Assembly (NCBI GenBank): GCA_018668795.1
Contig: JABJBD010000044.1
Coordinates: forward strand, 1 to 53,067
From: Candidatus Puniceispirillum sp.
GTDB taxonomy: Bacteria; Pseudomonadota; Alphaproteobacteria; Puniceispirillales; Puniceispirillaceae
Reading direction: 5' to 3'
Length of the DNA: 53,067 nucleotides
How positions within the stretch are numbered: position 1 is the first letter of the stretch; every line of letters begins with the position of its first letter. The notes below the pieces were generated by a model that saw only the letters and a list, made by a program, of their open reading frames with translations, did no database searches and was not told the DNA's origin. Positions 8,876-16,808 of the stretch are shown piece by piece. The position numbers were made by a program, and so were the translations under genes.

Positions 8876-9274
8876 CTAATCAAAATCGTTGTCGTCATCG
8901 CCAAAGAATTCGTCATCATCGATGTCGTCTTCTTCATTAAAATCATATTCAAGCTGTTCGGTCACAAAAACCATAATATTGTCGCCATCGACTTTGGTGT
9001 CATAGGTTTTAAGCGGCAGTTCAGCTTCGTCCTGTAATTCCATTGTTTCAAGATCCCATGACCACAAATGCTTTGTGCATGTTAACTTGCAACCCAAAAT
9101 TGTTCCAGACTCGTCTAAAGGCTCTTCCATATGCGGACAAATTGGCGGCAATGCTGTGAAACCGGCCTTATGGTGTGCAACCACAAGAGGGATTCCACCA
9201 CCAACACTTGCCCAAAGTTTTTTTATCGTACCTGGTGGCACTTCACTCGTAGCACAAACTTTTATCCAGCTCAT
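8876..9274 (-). CDS. Rieske [2Fe-2S] ferredoxin with acidic C-terminal tail (MsmC-like)
   Basis: This 132-residue Rieske ferredoxin has cluster ligands C46-P-H48 and C66-T-K-H69 with a 17-residue spacer. It is typical of ferredoxins serving multicomponent oxygenases such as toluene monooxygenase and methanesulfonate monooxygenase (MsmC). It should shuttle electrons from the reductase to the oxygenase. The start ATG 9274 follows GGAAGGAAA. From about residue 108 the protein ends in a tail made almost entirely of Asp, Glu, Asn and Phe, which the ferredoxin fold does not need. The gene lies 74 bases after the beta-subunit gene. Its position supports an oxygenase electron-transfer role. Confidence 0.88.
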   Translation of the reverse strand: MSWIKVCATSEVPPGTIKKLWASVGGGIPLVVAHHKAGFTALPPICPHMEEPLDESGTILGCKLTCTKHLWSWDLETMELQDEAELPLKTYDTKVDGDNIMVFVTEQLEYDFNEEDDIDDDEFFGDDDNDFD

Positions 9275-9348
9275 TGTAATGGTTTCCTTCCAAAATTTAG
9301 CCTAATCTTTCGCTTTGGCTTGCACCACAAGCATCCTTGGATCAACGA

Positions 9349-9837
9349 CTAGATCGGCCAATGAGACCCTTTGTCCATACGACGGTTATCAAGCTTTGTT
9401 TCACGATTTACGAATTTTGCCACACCATCTTTGATCGTGAATTTGTCGTGATATTTGCCAACCACAAACAAACGACTTTCACCCGAATCAAGATGCGCAT
9501 TGATGCCATCAAGCATATTTTGATAAACAACAACCGAACTAACAGCTTCAGCTGTTTTGCCATCATCAGCGATATCAACTGTATAAACAGATGTATGACG
9601 ACGAAGCGGTGAGTGGTCTGTATTATGCTTTGGTAGCATATCCATAAGACCTTGTAGCTCTTTCTTATCGCCAGAAAAATAAATCATCTCTTTATTAATT
9701 TCTGGGCTGAACGATGTTATTGAATAGTGAAACGAATCATCACAAAGCTCGAACCAATCACTCCAATTAAGCTCATCTAAAGCTAGTGCTGCCTTGTAGA
9801 TAGTTCTCTCTACCTGCTTTTCCATATCTTGTCCCAT
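9349..9837 (-). CDS. Ring-hydroxylating oxygenase beta subunit (MsmB-like)
   Basis: This 162-residue protein has the size and fold pattern of the small subunit of ring-hydroxylating oxygenases (NTF2/SnoaL-like): an N-terminal helix VERTIYKAALALDELNWSDW, DDSFHYSI, and the late RHTSVYTVDI and RLFVVGKYHDKF strands. It is structural and holds the alpha subunits together. I chose ATG 9837 because GAGGAG ends 5 bases before it; the frame is open to 9855 without a ribosome site for the earlier ATG. Only one beta gene serves two alpha-type genes in this cluster, consistent with both joining one complex. Confidence 0.82.
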   Translation of the reverse strand: MGQDMEKQVERTIYKAALALDELNWSDWFELCDDSFHYSITSFSPEINKEMIYFSGDKKELQGLMDMLPKHNTDHSPLRRHTSVYTVDIADDGKTAEAVSSVVVYQNMLDGINAHLDSGESRLFVVGKYHDKFTIKDGVAKFVNRETKLDNRRMDKGSHWPI

Positions 9838-10040
9838 TGCATCTCCTCTCGCCATATTATGGCTCTTTGATATTGTTATTTGGTCTTAAAAGCTCCGTTA
9901 AACGAGAGCATTGAAATCATAAGTTTTTCTAAACTTAGCTTGCAATTTGTTATTTAAAATCAGGGCTTAAGCAGATCCCTAATTACACCTTTTTAGAAGT
10001 TGTCCTGATCTCTGTTTCAAAATTTATAGCCTGCCAATTA

Positions 10041-12443
10041 TCAATCAATTGGCGAAAACGACACGTCAGAAATAAGTTCAGGATCTGGTGAAACGTTGGT
10101 ATCCATACATTGTTTGGCCATCATGTAGGTAGCTGGGTCGTTGAAAACCTCAACTGCAACAAGCTGTTTTTGCCTGTAGCTCCAGAAAGAAATTCCACCC
10201 TCGCGGCTACCTAGTCTGGTGACCTGATAAACATCTTTATCTCCCACTGGAACAACGCCAACTGATTGCAGGTTGGCATCGTACTGATCCGACCAGAACC
10301 ATGGTGTCTGAATTGTTGGTGGCGCAACTTGCATCAATGTCGAAGCAGCTATGGCAGCGGTTTCTTGTGCATTGTGAACTGATTCAATAGCTATTGCAGA
10401 ACTGCGTTGCAAGGCAACATCGCCAATGGCCAAAACATCCGGATGGCTAGAATACATCTGGCTATCAACAAGAATGGCACCACCATCTGCACGCTGTGTT
10501 TCAATGCCCGCATCATTGGCTAATTTGCTGTCAGGCAGGACACCAATACCAACAATAAGCATGTCACCAGTTAAAACGGTTCCGTCGGCAAGCTTGACGC
10601 CACTAAATGCGCCATTGTCTTGCATAATATCTTCAACACCGATACCGGTCGATACAGTCACGCCATGGCTGGCATGAAGATCCGACAAATATTCGGCTGT
10701 AGGTTCACTAGCAACGCGCGCAAGAATTCTATCTGCAGCTTCGATAACGTTTACCTCAATACCCTTTTTCCGGAAAGACGCGGCCACTTCAAGACCAATA
10801 TACCCCCCACCAATGATGATCGCTCTTTTGGCATCCTTCATCTTGTCACGAATAGCGATCGCATCTGCAGGTTGCCTGAGGATAAATGCATTTTGCATGC
10901 CCTCAGCACTAGGCAACATACGCGGCACTGCCCCACTGGCCAGAACCAGCTTGTCAAAATGAACCTGCTCGCCACCTTCCAGCAGCAAATATTTGCTATC
11001 TAAATCTATTTTTTGAACGTTGGTCTTGGTTCTAAGAGCAACATCTTGATCTTTGTACCATTTTTTCCGCTTCAAAAGAAAAACTGGATTTACCTTTTCT
11101 TCGTCATCAACCAAAAATGCTTTCGACAGTGGCGGACGCTCCATTGGCCCCCCACTTTGACGATCAAGAATGGTTATACTTCCCTCAAACCCGCTTTTAC
11201 GCATCTTATCGGCAAAATTGATACCTGCGTGACTTGCCCCTACAACCACAACACTATAGCCAGTTTTATCAGAGCTTTCTTTTGAATCAGTATCAGAAAC
11301 CGATGGCGCATCAGCATAAGTCTTGTTCAGATCCTCAGGATGACGCTTCATCCAGCGTCCCCACTCGTTATAATATTGCTTTAAAGACTGCTCGTCTGGA
11401 GCTTCGGATGTGCTGGCGTCATCACCACGAAGATATGAACCACCAATGGTAAATGGGCTCCAGATTGAATTATGGTGCTTTACGCGGGCATTGCGCACTT
11501 CATCGCTGTCGCTTTTGAGGCCAAGGCCACGATATTCGACCATCACTTCATCAGGACCAAGCGGCGTGATTGTGCTGACACTCAACGCTGACCCATGTAA
11601 ACTGAAATTAAATCCAGGGAACAGATCAACCATAAACCATTGACCCGGCTTCATCTTTGGAAAGGTCAAAGATTCCTGACCATTGCCTTCTGCACCAAAG
11701 GTACCAGCGACGGCATGACCATATTCAAAATCAGCTTTTCTTGTTGAAGACAGCGCCGAATCACCACTTTGTCTCATAAAATCCTGATGGAACTTTATTG
11801 TTCTATCGTGGTTAAGCTTGAAATTGGTGTTCAGAATTTCCTTGTGATAGTGAAAAACCTCTAATGGCTCATCGTCGATGGCGTCGGCAAGCACTTTCAA
11901 AGGTGCGCCAACCCAATCATCAAGCGAGACTGATGGTCGGTCATTCATATTCACCCACACAAAGCCGCCATATTTTATTTCACAGCGCAACCGACGCAGG
12001 CCAGCCTCTTCTTTTGAAAAACGATCCTGATAACCTTCTTTTTCTCGCGCAACATAAACACAGTTGCCCTTCATATCGAACTGCCAAGCATGGAACATAC
12101 ATGTAATTCGCTTTGGATTGCCCGATGCCTGTCCTTCCAGAAACGTACCTTGTGGTCTGCGCTCAATTAACATGCCGCGATGCGGGCACACATTAAGATA
12201 GGCGTGAACCTTGTTATCGGCCGCTCTAAGGATGATGATGTTTTCGTTACCTATACTTGAGGTACGGAAATCATAAGCTTCGGGAAGCTCGGATTCGTGA
12301 CAAACAGGAACCCATACATTTTTAAATATTTTTTGCTGTTCTTCAGTTGAAATTTTACTGTCCGAAAAAATCTTCTGATCAATCCAGTCGCTGTGAGGCG
12401 CTGATGAATTGTCGGCCTCTTGAGTATGATTGATTGTTGGCAT
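10041..12443 (-). CDS. Rieske oxygenase alpha subunit fused to FAD/NADH ferredoxin reductase (MsmA-like, split-function)
   Basis: This is an 800-residue two-part protein. Residues 1 to about 378 are an oxygenase alpha subunit with Rieske ligands C86-P-H88 and C115-M-F-H118. The 26-residue spacer is the unusual length described for methanesulfonate monooxygenase MsmA (most families have about 15-17). The mononuclear iron site is degenerate. Relative to the paralogue at 1948-3042, Glu164 becomes K217, His167 becomes Q220, His171 becomes R224, and the HED segment is replaced by YLRGDD. After a Ser/Asp-rich linker (about 379-394), residues 395-800 form a pyridine-nucleotide-disulfide-type reductase with FAD motif VVVGASHAG, NAD motif IIGGGYIGLEVA and VIEAADR (Glu favours NADH), and LAIGDVA. 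Known MsmD reductases are separate [2Fe-2S]/FAD proteins, so this fusion is a different design. The protein most likely supplies electrons rather than catalysis. Confidence 0.87.
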   Translation of the reverse strand: MPTINHTQEADNSSAPHSDWIDQKIFSDSKISTEEQQKIFKNVWVPVCHESELPEAYDFRTSSIGNENIIILRAADNKVHAYLNVCPHRGMLIERRPQGTFLEGQASGNPKRITCMFHAWQFDMKGNCVYVAREKEGYQDRFSKEEAGLRRLRCEIKYGGFVWVNMNDRPSVSLDDWVGAPLKVLADAIDDEPLEVFHYHKEILNTNFKLNHDRTIKFHQDFMRQSGDSALSSTRKADFEYGHAVAGTFGAEGNGQESLTFPKMKPGQWFMVDLFPGFNFSLHGSALSVSTITPLGPDEVMVEYRGLGLKSDSDEVRNARVKHHNSIWSPFTIGGSYLRGDDASTSEAPDEQSLKQYYNEWGRWMKRHPEDLNKTYADAPSVSDTDSKESSDKTGYSVVVVGASHAGINFADKMRKSGFEGSITILDRQSGGPMERPPLSKAFLVDDEEKVNPVFLLKRKKWYKDQDVALRTKTNVQKIDLDSKYLLLEGGEQVHFDKLVLASGAVPRMLPSAEGMQNAFILRQPADAIAIRDKMKDAKRAIIIGGGYIGLEVAASFRKKGIEVNVIEAADRILARVASEPTAEYLSDLHASHGVTVSTGIGVEDIMQDNGAFSGVKLADGTVLTGDMLIVGIGVLPDSKLANDAGIETQRADGGAILVDSQMYSSHPDVLAIGDVALQRSSAIAIESVHNAQETAAIAASTLMQVAPPTIQTPWFWSDQYDANLQSVGVVPVGDKDVYQVTRLGSREGGISFWSYRQKQLVAVEVFNDPATYMMAKQCMDTNVSPDPELISDVSFSPID

Positions 12444-12765
12444 GGCTTCCGCTTCCCGTTTTACTTTGTATTCAGTAAATTTTTTATAACTTTAAATTAA
12501 CTGTAACAAATAAGAAAATGACAGTGTAGCCAACAATCGATTGCATTGTTCTATCACTTGATCGAAGCACCCAATAAAGATATGACTTGATAGTTGGGCG
12601 TTATAAACCTTTACTTTAATCAAGATCATGCAAATAAAAATAAAAAGCATGTTTATTGGGGAAGGATTATGGGTACTATGCCTATTATTAAAGCTAGTAT
12701 AGCTGTAATATATGTGTGTGCGTTTACATCACGTCTTCCCCGTTTTTCAAAAATGGGAGGAAAGT
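12444..12765. promoter_or_regulatory. Divergent promoter region between oxygenase operon and sulfonate importer operon
   Basis: This is 322 bases between divergent starts. A 19-bp dyad AACAAT-N7-ATTGTT (12532-12550) encloses the palindrome CAATCGATTG. On the minus strand, TTGTTA (12509-12504) and TATAAA (12488-12483), 15 bases apart, form a possible promoter for the oxygenase fusion. The dyad would then be centred near -65, the usual LysR activator position. ACTTGAT occurs twice (12556-12562 and 12585-12591), and CTATCA/TGATAG (12551-12556, 12588-12593) form a wider inverted repeat. These are visual matches only. The LysR protein at 699-1703 is the candidate binder. Confidence 0.5.
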
Positions 12766-12785
12766 ATGACTTTCAAGCTATCTAA
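12669..12785 (+). CDS. Possible leader peptide (38 aa) upstream of sulfonate-binding protein gene
   Basis: A short open frame starts at ATG 12669 directly after GGGGAAGG at good spacing. It ends 20 bases inside the binding-protein gene in another frame. The peptide has a hydrophobic middle (IIKASIAVIYVCAF) and a basic end. The strong ribosome site is the only positive evidence. It could be a translated leader coupling to the importer gene or mere chance. Confidence 0.25.
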   Translation: MGTMPIIKASIAVIYVCAFTSRLPRFSKMGGKYDFQAI

Positions 12786-13872
12786 GACTCTTGGAGCAAT
12801 TGCGGTTGGCGCAATGGCAATGTCCCCAGTAACAGGTATGGCAACTGTAGATTTCGGCAATGACGGCGAAGCAGTTGATCTCGTAATTGGATATCAGCCT
12901 TATTATACAGAATCATGGACTGGTGTTGTTAACAACGGCAAGGCATTCTGGAAGAACCACCTACCTGCTGGCTCAACCGCTGATTTTCAGGTTGGCCTTC
13001 AGGGATCAGTTATCGTGAACGCCATGGCTGGTGAAAAGCAGCACATTGGTTACATGGGTGACATGCCAGCGATTGCATCTACATTTAAAGTGATCCCAGA
13101 GCGTGGCGGCACAGACATTCGTATTGTTGCGGCTCTTGGCACTTCAATGCAGCAGTGTAACATCTTCCTCGTTCGTAACGATGCACCTGAGTTTGCTAAC
13201 GGTAGAGACGCTGTAAAGTGGATGGATGGCAAAATTACATCTGCACCACACGGCGCATGTACTGACCGTTTTGCCCAGCTCGCATTTGCCGAGTCTGGCA
13301 TCAAGCCAAAGAAATATCTGAACCAGAACATCGAAGTTATCACTACTAACTTCCGCGCTGGTAAGTTGGATGCAGCCGCTATCTGGGAGCCAACAGCTTC
13401 AAAGATGGTTGCTTCAGGTATCGCCCGTCGCGGCGCTTCAGGTATCGACTTTGGTGCACTTGACGGTGCTTTCATGGTTATGTTGAACGATCTGATCGAG
13501 CAACGTCCTGATGCAGTTACTGGTTGGTTGAACGCCGAGCTTGACGCGCAGATTTTCGTAGCTGATCCAGCTAACGCAGATGCTGTTGCAACAATGGCTG
13601 AGGCTCAGACTGAGCAGATCGACAAGTCAATCCTGAAAGCGTCTTTGTATGACAGCCCAATCGCTGGTTCAAACAAGCTGACTTTGGACTTTGTTATCAG
13701 TGATCGCGCACGTAACCTGATGGCTGATGCTACAGCGTTCTTGTACTCACTGAAGAAAAAGCCTGCTGCGACACCAACAATCCGCTCAGGCGGTGTTATG
13801 CCACAGTTCGCTGAAGACGTTCTTCGTGCACGCGGTATGACGTCACCAGTTGGCGTTATCAACGCTAAGTAA
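12766..13872 (+). CDS. NitT/TauT-type ABC transporter substrate-binding protein (probable methanesulfonate/sulfonate)
   Basis: This is a 368-residue periplasmic protein. The first about 24 residues form a signal peptide (basic start MTFKLSKT, then LGAIAVGAMAMSPVTG and a cleavage region near MATV). The mature part belongs to the nitrate/sulfonate/taurine-binding family (DLVIGYQPYYTESW, VQ-type GYMGDMPAIAS, AAIWEPTASKMV). The start is ATG 12766, with GGGAGGAAAG just before it; the frame is open further upstream, but those codons lack a signal peptide or ribosome site. It is the first gene of the importer operon and divergent from the oxygenase fusion, so the ligand is probably the oxygenase substrate. 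A terminator-like hairpin follows at once, which usually lets the binding protein be made in excess over the membrane parts. Confidence 0.88.
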   Translation: MTFKLSKTLGAIAVGAMAMSPVTGMATVDFGNDGEAVDLVIGYQPYYTESWTGVVNNGKAFWKNHLPAGSTADFQVGLQGSVIVNAMAGEKQHIGYMGDMPAIASTFKVIPERGGTDIRIVAALGTSMQQCNIFLVRNDAPEFANGRDAVKWMDGKITSAPHGACTDRFAQLAFAESGIKPKKYLNQNIEVITTNFRAGKLDAAAIWEPTASKMVASGIARRGASGIDFGALDGAFMVMLNDLIEQRPDAVTGWLNAELDAQIFVADPANADAVATMAEAQTEQIDKSILKASLYDSPIAGSNKLTLDFVISDRARNLMADATAFLYSLKKKPAATPTIRSGGVMPQFAEDVLRARGMTSPVGVINAK

Positions 13873-13896
13873 TCTGATGCATATCTAAAAATTAAG

Positions 13897-13930
13897 TCAC
13901 CCTGAGAATTATTTTCTCAGGGTGATTTTT
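13897..13930 (+). terminator. Intra-operon hairpin after binding-protein gene
   Basis: This is a perfect 12-bp stem, TCACCCTGAGAA (13897-13908) with TTCTCAGGGTGA (13914-13925), a 5-base loop, and TTTTT. It is a classical rho-independent terminator between the binding-protein gene and the first permease gene. It probably works as a partial stop giving more binding protein than transporter, or else the next gene has its own promoter in 13931-14104. Confidence 0.9.
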
Positions 13931-14104
13931 ATAACCCATTATATTTATTTATTTATTTACTATCGACTATTCTTTATTGATTGCATCACTTAGTTGTTAA
14001 AAAAAATCTATTACTGAATCACTTTGATTGCGCGCGCAAAAGTGCGACATTTTGTATCGAGTTTTAAGAAGAATTTAAAAATGTAATTCTGGGAGTTCAC
14101 AAAA

Positions 14105-14992
14105 ATGGCCACACAACAAGTTGTTGCAGGACGTCAACGGCGTACCGAAGCACCCAAGGGATTGGACATGGTCCAATATCGAATTGTAAAGGCGTTATCG
14201 ACGCCGACACCATATCTTACGGCCATGGGTGTAGGATTGTGGCTGTTTACCTATTGGGTGCTTTGTGAAGGGCTTGAAGTATGGCGCTTTACCAAGCTGC
14301 CTGGCCCTGTTGCTATATCAAAGGACTGGTTCTCACCAGAACCATTCCAAGGTATTTCGATTTTTACCCAAGAATATTACCAGCATATCTATGTTAGCTG
14401 CCAACGTATCGCCATTGCCTTTGCGATTGCGACCGGTGTTGGCGTTCCGCTAGGTTTGTTCATGGGCTGGTCTAAAAAAGTACGCGACTACGCCTTTCCG
14501 CTTTTGGAAATCTTCCGCCCAATCCCTATTCTGGCGTGGGTACCGCTATCAATTCTGCTTTTGCCAGGATTTGAAGGCCCGGTGATTTTCCTTGCGACTT
14601 TGGCGTCTTTGTTTGTGACAACCTTGAACGCTATGCTTGGTGTGGACTCAATCGATGATGATTATTTCCGTGCCGCTGGTTGCCTTGGATCAAGCAAATG
14701 GGACGTGTTCAAAAACGTCGTTGTTCCAGGCGCGTTGCCATACATCTTTACCGGATTGCAGATTTCGATCGGTGTTGCTTGGTTTTCGCTTGTAGCCGCC
14801 GAAATGGTGTCTGGTGACCTTGGCTTGGGCTATCTTATCGTCGATGCCTACATGAACAATGTTACCGTTCCAATGGTTATCGGGATGATTACACTTGGCT
14901 TTATTGGATATGTGACATCAGTCATGGTGCGTATTGTCGGTGACAAACTCATGCAATGGCAGGTACGCGAACTAGCACAACAGGATCGCTAA
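14105..14992 (+). CDS. ABC transporter permease, NitT/TauT family (sulfonate importer, subunit 1)
   Basis: This 295-residue inner-membrane protein of the SsuC/TauC permease family has six or so hydrophobic segments. The cytoplasmic EAA loop (YFRAAGCLGSSKWDVFKNVV) near residue 198 docks to the ATPase. An unusually long segment, about residues 60-100, separates the first helix from the conserved core and includes a WFSPEPFQGISIFTQEYY stretch. ATG 14105 follows GGGAG. It is co-oriented with the second, different permease at 15920-16753, so the translocation pore is probably a heterodimer. Confidence 0.9.
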   Translation: MATQQVVAGRQRRTEAPKGLDMVQYRIVKALSTPTPYLTAMGVGLWLFTYWVLCEGLEVWRFTKLPGPVAISKDWFSPEPFQGISIFTQEYYQHIYVSCQRIAIAFAIATGVGVPLGLFMGWSKKVRDYAFPLLEIFRPIPILAWVPLSILLLPGFEGPVIFLATLASLFVTTLNAMLGVDSIDDDYFRAAGCLGSSKWDVFKNVVVPGALPYIFTGLQISIGVAWFSLVAAEMVSGDLGLGYLIVDAYMNNVTVPMVIGMITLGFIGYVTSVMVRIVGDKLMQWQVRELAQQDR

Positions 14993-15031
14993 TAGCGCCT
15001 CGTTACCGATTTAAAAAAGGATTTTAAGGTT

Positions 15032-15892
15032 ATGACAAAACAAAACGCTTCAAAAAAAGGTGCGGCTGCCACAAAGGGTGCTATCAGCATTCGCAACGTG
15101 ACCAAAATTTATGATCCTGAAGGGGTCAATGTTAAGGCTGTCGATAATTGTTCTATGGAAATTGCCGGTGGTGAAATCTGCATGATTGTCGGTCCGTCTG
15201 GCTGTGGTAAATCTACTTTGCTGAACGCAATTGCAGGTTTCCACTCAATTACCGAAGGCCAGATCGATGTTGACGGCGAAATGCTATGTGGTCCAGGCCG
15301 TGAAAAGGCTGATCAAGGTGCTGATCGTATGGTCGTATTCCAGAATGGTGCTTTGTTTCCATGGAAAACACTGGTCGAAAATGTTGCCTACGGACCAATG
15401 GTGCAAGGTGCGCTTAACAAGGCACAGGCAATGGACAAAGCGGGTACAATGCTTGCCGAAGCTGGCCTTGGTGACGTGATTAACAAATTCCCTGGCGAAG
15501 TGTCGTCAGGCATGAGCCGACGGGCAGAAATTGTGCGTGCTTTGATTAATGATCCAAAGGTTTTGCTTCTGGATGAGCCGTATCGCGCGATGGACGCATT
15601 AACCAAGCAAATCATGCATGAATCACTGCTTGAGACCTATGACAGAACTAAGGTCACAATCTTTTTCATCACGCATGATCTTGAAGAAGCCATTTTCCTT
15701 GGTGACAAAGCGCATGTGGTAACAACACGTCCGTGTCAACTCAAGAAAACTGTCGAAGTAAATATTCCGCGTCCTCGTTCATACGAAACGCAATCATCTG
15801 AAGCTTTCCGAGCCTTGCTGAGCGAAGTGAATGAAGCGGTCCACGAAGAAGCCGTCAAAGCCTTTCAGGCTGGCGAACGCGAGATGGCTTAG
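15032..15892 (+). CDS. ABC transporter ATPase, NitT/TauT family, with degenerate signature motif
   Basis: This 286-residue nucleotide-binding subunit has Walker A GPSGCGKST (54-62), Q-loop VVFQ (about 101-104), Walker B VLLLDEP with catalytic E182, and H-loop H215 (ITHD). The signature motif is VSSGM (157-161) instead of LSGGQ/LSGGM. It also has an inserted charged stretch before the Q-loop (REKADQGAD). The signature acts on the partner's nucleotide, so its loss should weaken the site formed with the other ATPase's Walker motifs. The partner at 16809-17693 has the complementary defect. It sits between the two permease genes in the sulfonate importer operon. Confidence 0.9.
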   Translation: MTKQNASKKGAAATKGAISIRNVTKIYDPEGVNVKAVDNCSMEIAGGEICMIVGPSGCGKSTLLNAIAGFHSITEGQIDVDGEMLCGPGREKADQGADRMVVFQNGALFPWKTLVENVAYGPMVQGALNKAQAMDKAGTMLAEAGLGDVINKFPGEVSSGMSRRAEIVRALINDPKVLLLDEPYRAMDALTKQIMHESLLETYDRTKVTIFFITHDLEEAIFLGDKAHVVTTRPCQLKKTVEVNIPRPRSYETQSSEAFRALLSEVNEAVHEEAVKAFQAGEREMA

Positions 15893-15919
15893 GCCACAAG
15901 ATCGGAAAGGTATTGAATT

Positions 15920-16753
15920 ATGGGAAATAGTACTGTGCAAAAACGTTCTAAACTTTCGAAAATGTTGCGAAGCACTGAATTGCGTCGCGGTATCATGGCT
16001 ATCTTTGTGTTTTTGGTCATTTGGCAGTTTGGTGCGCTAATTGACGATTGGACAGGTTATGACATGCTTGGTATCGGCCTTGTGCCGCCGCCAATTGATG
16101 TTCTCATCACCTGGGGTGACGTTATTCCTAATATAGGCTATTGGCAAAGCTGGGTATCTAGCTTCCAACGTGTTCTAGCTGGGTTCCTCGTGGCCATGAT
16201 TGTTGGTATTCCGTTTGGACTATTGCTGGCTGTGAACAAGTATTTCCGGGGAATTTTCTTTCCTCCATTTGAAATCCTGCGTCCAATCCCACCACTAGCA
16301 TGGGTGCCAGCTTCATTGATTTTCTGGCCTACAAACGAAATGTCTATTGCGTTTGTGACCTTCCTTGGCGCGTTCTTCACCATCGTGATTAACGTTCTTG
16401 GGGGAGCGCGGGCGATTGATGTGCGTTATCTGCGTGCAGCGCAATCAATGGGTGCAAGTCAGTGGCATTTGTTCTCAAGAATCATTTTGCCCGGCACATT
16501 GCCATCAATCTTTACTGGTGCTGCCGTGGGTATGGGCATCACATGGGAAGTTGTGCTTGCTGCCGAGATGATTTCAGGCGGTGGCACTCAGGGTGGCGGT
16601 GGCCTAGGCTTCTTCATCTGGAGTTCGTATATGGGCGGTTCACTTGAACATATTGTTGTCGGCATGATTTCTATCGGAATCGCGGGCTACCTCTGTTCGA
16701 GTTCAATTCGTCAGTTAGGTATTTTATTCATGCCATGGCGTCGTCTGTTCTAG
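15920..16753 (+). CDS. ABC transporter permease, NitT/TauT family (sulfonate importer, subunit 2)
   Basis: This 277-residue inner-membrane permease of the SsuC/TauC family has an EAA loop YLRAAQSMGASQWHLFSRII near residue 174 and the conserved PFEILRPIPPLAWVP segment near residue 113. A glycine-rich stretch GGGTQGGGGLG follows about residue 215, where many family members have a shorter SGLG turn. It starts at ATG 15920 after GGAAAGG, 27 bases after the first ATPase gene. It is clearly different from the 14105-14992 permease, which supports a heterodimeric pore. Confidence 0.9.
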   Translation: MGNSTVQKRSKLSKMLRSTELRRGIMAIFVFLVIWQFGALIDDWTGYDMLGIGLVPPPIDVLITWGDVIPNIGYWQSWVSSFQRVLAGFLVAMIVGIPFGLLLAVNKYFRGIFFPPFEILRPIPPLAWVPASLIFWPTNEMSIAFVTFLGAFFTIVINVLGGARAIDVRYLRAAQSMGASQWHLFSRIILPGTLPSIFTGAAVGMGITWEVVLAAEMISGGGTQGGGGLGFFIWSSYMGGSLEHIVVGMISIGIAGYLCSSSIRQLGILFMPWRRLF

Positions 16754-16808
16754 ACAGCGTTTGTGAAACTAGGCAACAGAACAATTTAAGGTTACAGGGA
16801 GCATACCA

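Noticed and set aside
10034..10052. CCAATT/AATTGG inverted repeat at the end of the oxygenase fusion gene
   Set aside because: It is short, includes the stop codon region and lacks a T-run; weak as a terminator.
12587..12607. TTGATA and TATAAA as a promoter for the importer operon
   Set aside because: The two boxes are only 9 bases apart, too close for a sigma-70 promoter.
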